Part shown: in pieces, positions 34,101 to 34,741 of the stretch
Layout: every line of letters starts with the position of its first letter
Numbering within the stretch: position 1 is the stretch's first letter
NCBI GenBank assembly: GCA_026991135.1
Contig: JALXCD010000153.1
Coordinates: 1 to 34,741 of the forward strand
Direction of reading: 5' to 3'
From: Deltaproteobacteria bacterium
Lineage (GTDB): Bacteria; Desulfobacterota; Dissulfuribacteria; Dissulfuribacterales; QOAL01
Length of the DNA: 34,741 bases
The notes under the pieces: model-generated
Databases searched by the model: none
Seen by the model: the letters and a program-made list of their open reading frames with translations, nothing else
What the model was told of the DNA's origin: nothing
Translations under genes and position numbers: made by a program

Positions 34101-34257
34101 CCTTGTTCCACTTATCTTTTTTGCAACAGGCCAGGCCATGATCCTTAGCCCAATGGCAGTATCCTTTGGTTATGGCCTTTTGGCAGCAACCTTTTCAAAT
34201 CTTCTCCTTGTCCCAGCCCTTTATTGCTTGGTTCACAGAATAGAATTTTCAAAATAA
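31120..34257 (+). CDS. RND family inner-membrane efflux pump
   Basis: The 1045-residue protein is a full AcrB-like resistance-nodulation-division transporter with 12 membrane segments and two large periplasmic loops. The first segment follows FFVTRRPFAHTL, and the proton-relay pair in TM4 is visible as VVDDAIVIGE (D405, D406). The second repeat carries VNDAIIMVDFLKR and the terminal helices FGYGLLAATFSNLLLVPAL. It would export hydrophobic or metal substrates using the proton gradient with the adaptor upstream; the substrate cannot be assigned. The start is ATG 31120, 9 bases after the adaptor stop. A hairpin begins right at the stop. Confidence 0.93.
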   Translation: MKLKETKKGDFALGIISFFVTRRPFAHTLTLLFVLTGIISYFQLPQEIFPPIPTNKIEITAFYPGTSADTFDDIITSRIEDEVQNIEGVKRVESITRDGSCLITITLDDSTSVEDTLFKVRDAIDMVKPDFPEDMDDPQVYRKIEKYPLLTLSIAGANETVLQDVADSIRKEIERIPDISKATINGKAKREVHIYFKNDVLEALGISPNEVEKLIKAWVNNSPLGEIKREGNHIFITTPGGRPDVSFWRSIILHINGKKVFLSRIASIKVELSELKTLSHFDGKRNISLTIFKTAKGSSIDLSKRIREMIPKWEKRYTGLKFSVYSDLSVYIKNRLNTVKSSAVVGLILVSISLYLFLNIRVSLTVLLGIPTAFLISFIYLYYQDRTINMLSLFSFLMALGMVVDDAIVIGENIYRKMEQGLTPFEASTLGTREVFWPICAATFTTVAAFLPLLMVGGDIGKFLAIIPIFVSTVLLASLFEALFILPVHAFELYKTGVGKSPFSNWEPLKNIYKKILGVLVSHKGKTILSAVGIFILALLAAKTFLSFVLLPQFDTDQIYIRGKLRSNYGIEETEKVVSIIENRIKEALSKEDLDSISTHIGTSFNDKMEFDIGEDLFQIFVNLKKPAPQNWLERYVYPLVMFGTYETGTRKHTAMELAALLQKRLNDINIQRLTVTKPKAGIVRADIEISLFKEKGSKKEMLRSVVSASNMLKRALTRQKGVKNIADNYDPGKIELELKINKRGKELGFTESYLASSIIPYYLNLKTARIMKDVKDDYVVRTYIEDRRDIERFLRLKIKVPGTDVLVYLKDICDIISKQGLSRIWKENGIRQITVTASIDKTITTSRQVMKNMTPIFQKIRSKGVGIEIKGEKKVADRTLRDLMMAGIVAILGIFLVLLLQFNSFGDSLIVLSSVPFAFVGVVFGHIVMGKHLAIPSLLGFVGLSGVAVNDAIIMVDFLKRHRAENKEKKAFLDAASIRLRPIILTSVTTILSLVPLIFFATGQAMILSPMAVSFGYGLLAATFSNLLLVPALYCLVHRIEFSK

Positions 34258-34258
34258 A

Positions 34259-34289
34259 AAAGGTCCTTCTAGATAAACAAAGGACCTTT
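34259..34289 (-). terminator. Hairpin with a U tract on the minus strand, after the RND gene
   Basis: AAAGGTCCTT (34259-34268) pairs perfectly with AAGGACCTTT (34280-34289) around an 11-base loop. Read leftward, the stem is followed by TTTTTTATTTT, a strong U tract, so it is mainly a terminator for a leftward transcript. Read rightward the tail is poor, though it could still help end the RND message. It lies 28 bases after the second stop codon of the leftward reading frame at 34317. Confidence 0.75.
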
Positions 34290-34316
34290 CAATACAAAAT
34301 TGTAAATTTCAGATTC

Positions 34317-34514
34317 TCAAGAGATACTGGAATCATTAATTGTTAAAATAATCTTACCGCTTTCTTCCTTTTTTTGGCTTTTTGTTTTGGTCTTCATCAC
34401 CCTTACCTTCTTTTTGGCCCCATCCGAACTGACGGGTATACTTATTCCTCATGAAAAACCCAAGCCTGGAGCTGATAGTATTGTAAAGGTCAATAACAGT
34501 GTTACCCACTTCAT
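34317..34514 (-). pseudogene. Small exported-protein reading frame interrupted by TGA
   Basis: On the minus strand AAAAGGAGG lies 7 bases before ATG 34514. The frame encodes 21 residues of signal-peptide character (KWVTLLLTFTILSAPGLG) and reaches TGA at 34451-34449. It then stays open in the same frame for 43 more codons (GISIPVSSDG, Lys-rich middle, IILTINDSS) to TGA 34319-34317, and a minus-strand terminator follows. The arrangement suggests a real small secreted protein of about 65 residues with one internal TGA (nonsense mutation, sequencing error, or, less likely, selenocysteine). Another minus frame (TAA, ending GKGDEDQNKK and a basic tail) is also open across this stretch but has no start codon, so this call is tentative. 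The rest of 34258-34741 shows only the two hairpins and a structured-looking leader. Confidence 0.45.
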
Positions 34515-34649
34515 CCCGATGCCTCCTTTTGTTGTTTATAACTATGACTCATATAACATGCCAAAAGGTTTAAAAAATTCTTAGGTACTCCACGCACTTT
34601 TCAGGATATTTTGCGTCCTTTTTTGAACTTCAAGGATCCCGAAGCGAAA

Positions 34650-34681
34650 AAATGGCCATCAGAGACAATTTTTGGCCATTT
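34650..34681 (-). terminator. Hairpin with U tract upstream of the small leftward frame
   Basis: AAATGGCCA (34650-34658) pairs with TGGCCATTT (34673-34681) around a 14-base loop. Read leftward the stem is followed by a run of T (TTTTTTCG). It is either the terminator of a gene beyond the right edge or an attenuator in the leader of the small frame at 34514. Confidence 0.65.
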
Positions 34682-34741
34682 ATTATGGATATATAATTAC
34701 AATTTAGTTATTAAAATTTGTTTTTTTGACACAAAAGTAAA

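Noticed and set aside
34387-34584. Rightward 65-codon frame at the right end.
   Set aside because: It has no ribosome site, and the opposite strand has a signal peptide, ribosome site and terminator in order.
34561-34610. Possible cyclic di-GMP (GEMM) riboswitch because of GGACGCAAA on the minus strand.
   Set aside because: The other conserved parts of the motif (GGCAAACC and the receptor helix) are absent; only the short match remains.

Overview
The window looks like chromosomal DNA of a motile Gram-negative bacterium with low GC (about 40% by eye). Signs of two membranes are lipoproteins, a periplasmic alpha-carbonic anhydrase, an RND efflux pair and FlgO-type flagellar outer-membrane proteins. 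The gene styles (SerA beside a class V aminotransferase, TrmFO, a DHH phosphoesterase beside GlgC, a NapH-like polyferredoxin, CobJ) suggest Desulfobacterota (old Deltaproteobacteria). That placement is an inference, not a database result. No rRNA, tRNA, CRISPR array or intact insertion sequence was seen.

Layout. (1) 1-3090: a class V aminotransferase and serA, probably a serine synthesis pair, closed by a terminator. (2) 3111-7930: a leftward alpha-carbonic anhydrase, then a rightward run of a metzincin-like membrane protein lacking the catalytic Glu, a voltage-gated-type K+ channel, a PsiE-like membrane protein and trmFO, closed by a terminator. (3) 7940-11200: a sigma-54 type promoter followed by five exported proteins, three of which are FlgO-domain paralogues. 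(4) 11213-15231: leftward trxC-aroB, an AT-rich divergent region with three 19-base repeats, then rightward DHH phosphoesterase and glgC. (5) 15221-26953: a long leftward unit, trpE-G-D-C-F-B-A, polyferredoxin, purC, nuclease, histone-deacetylase-like hydrolase and GGDEF protein, with almost no gaps. (6) 26988-28550: a BstYI-like restriction-modification pair whose endonuclease gene carries one in-frame amber codon. (7) 28740-34257: bioD, cobJ, an RND adaptor and an RND pump. (8) 34258-34741: a leftward small exported-protein reading frame interrupted by TGA, lying between two hairpins.

The strongest regulatory observation is a classical transcription attenuator in front of trpE. A 29-codon leader peptide has its only Trp codon in segment 1 and its stop codon in segment 2. 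Segments 1:2, 2:3 and 3:4 can pair in the mutually exclusive way known from enterobacterial trp operons. The whole downstream unit, including non-Trp genes, could therefore come under Trp control.

No clearly novel multi-gene defence or metabolic system is evident. The best candidates for new biology are the FlgO-paralogue operon, the silenced BstYI-like endonuclease, the attenuated trp super-operon, the Glu-less metzincin membrane protein and the TGA-interrupted small gene at the right end.
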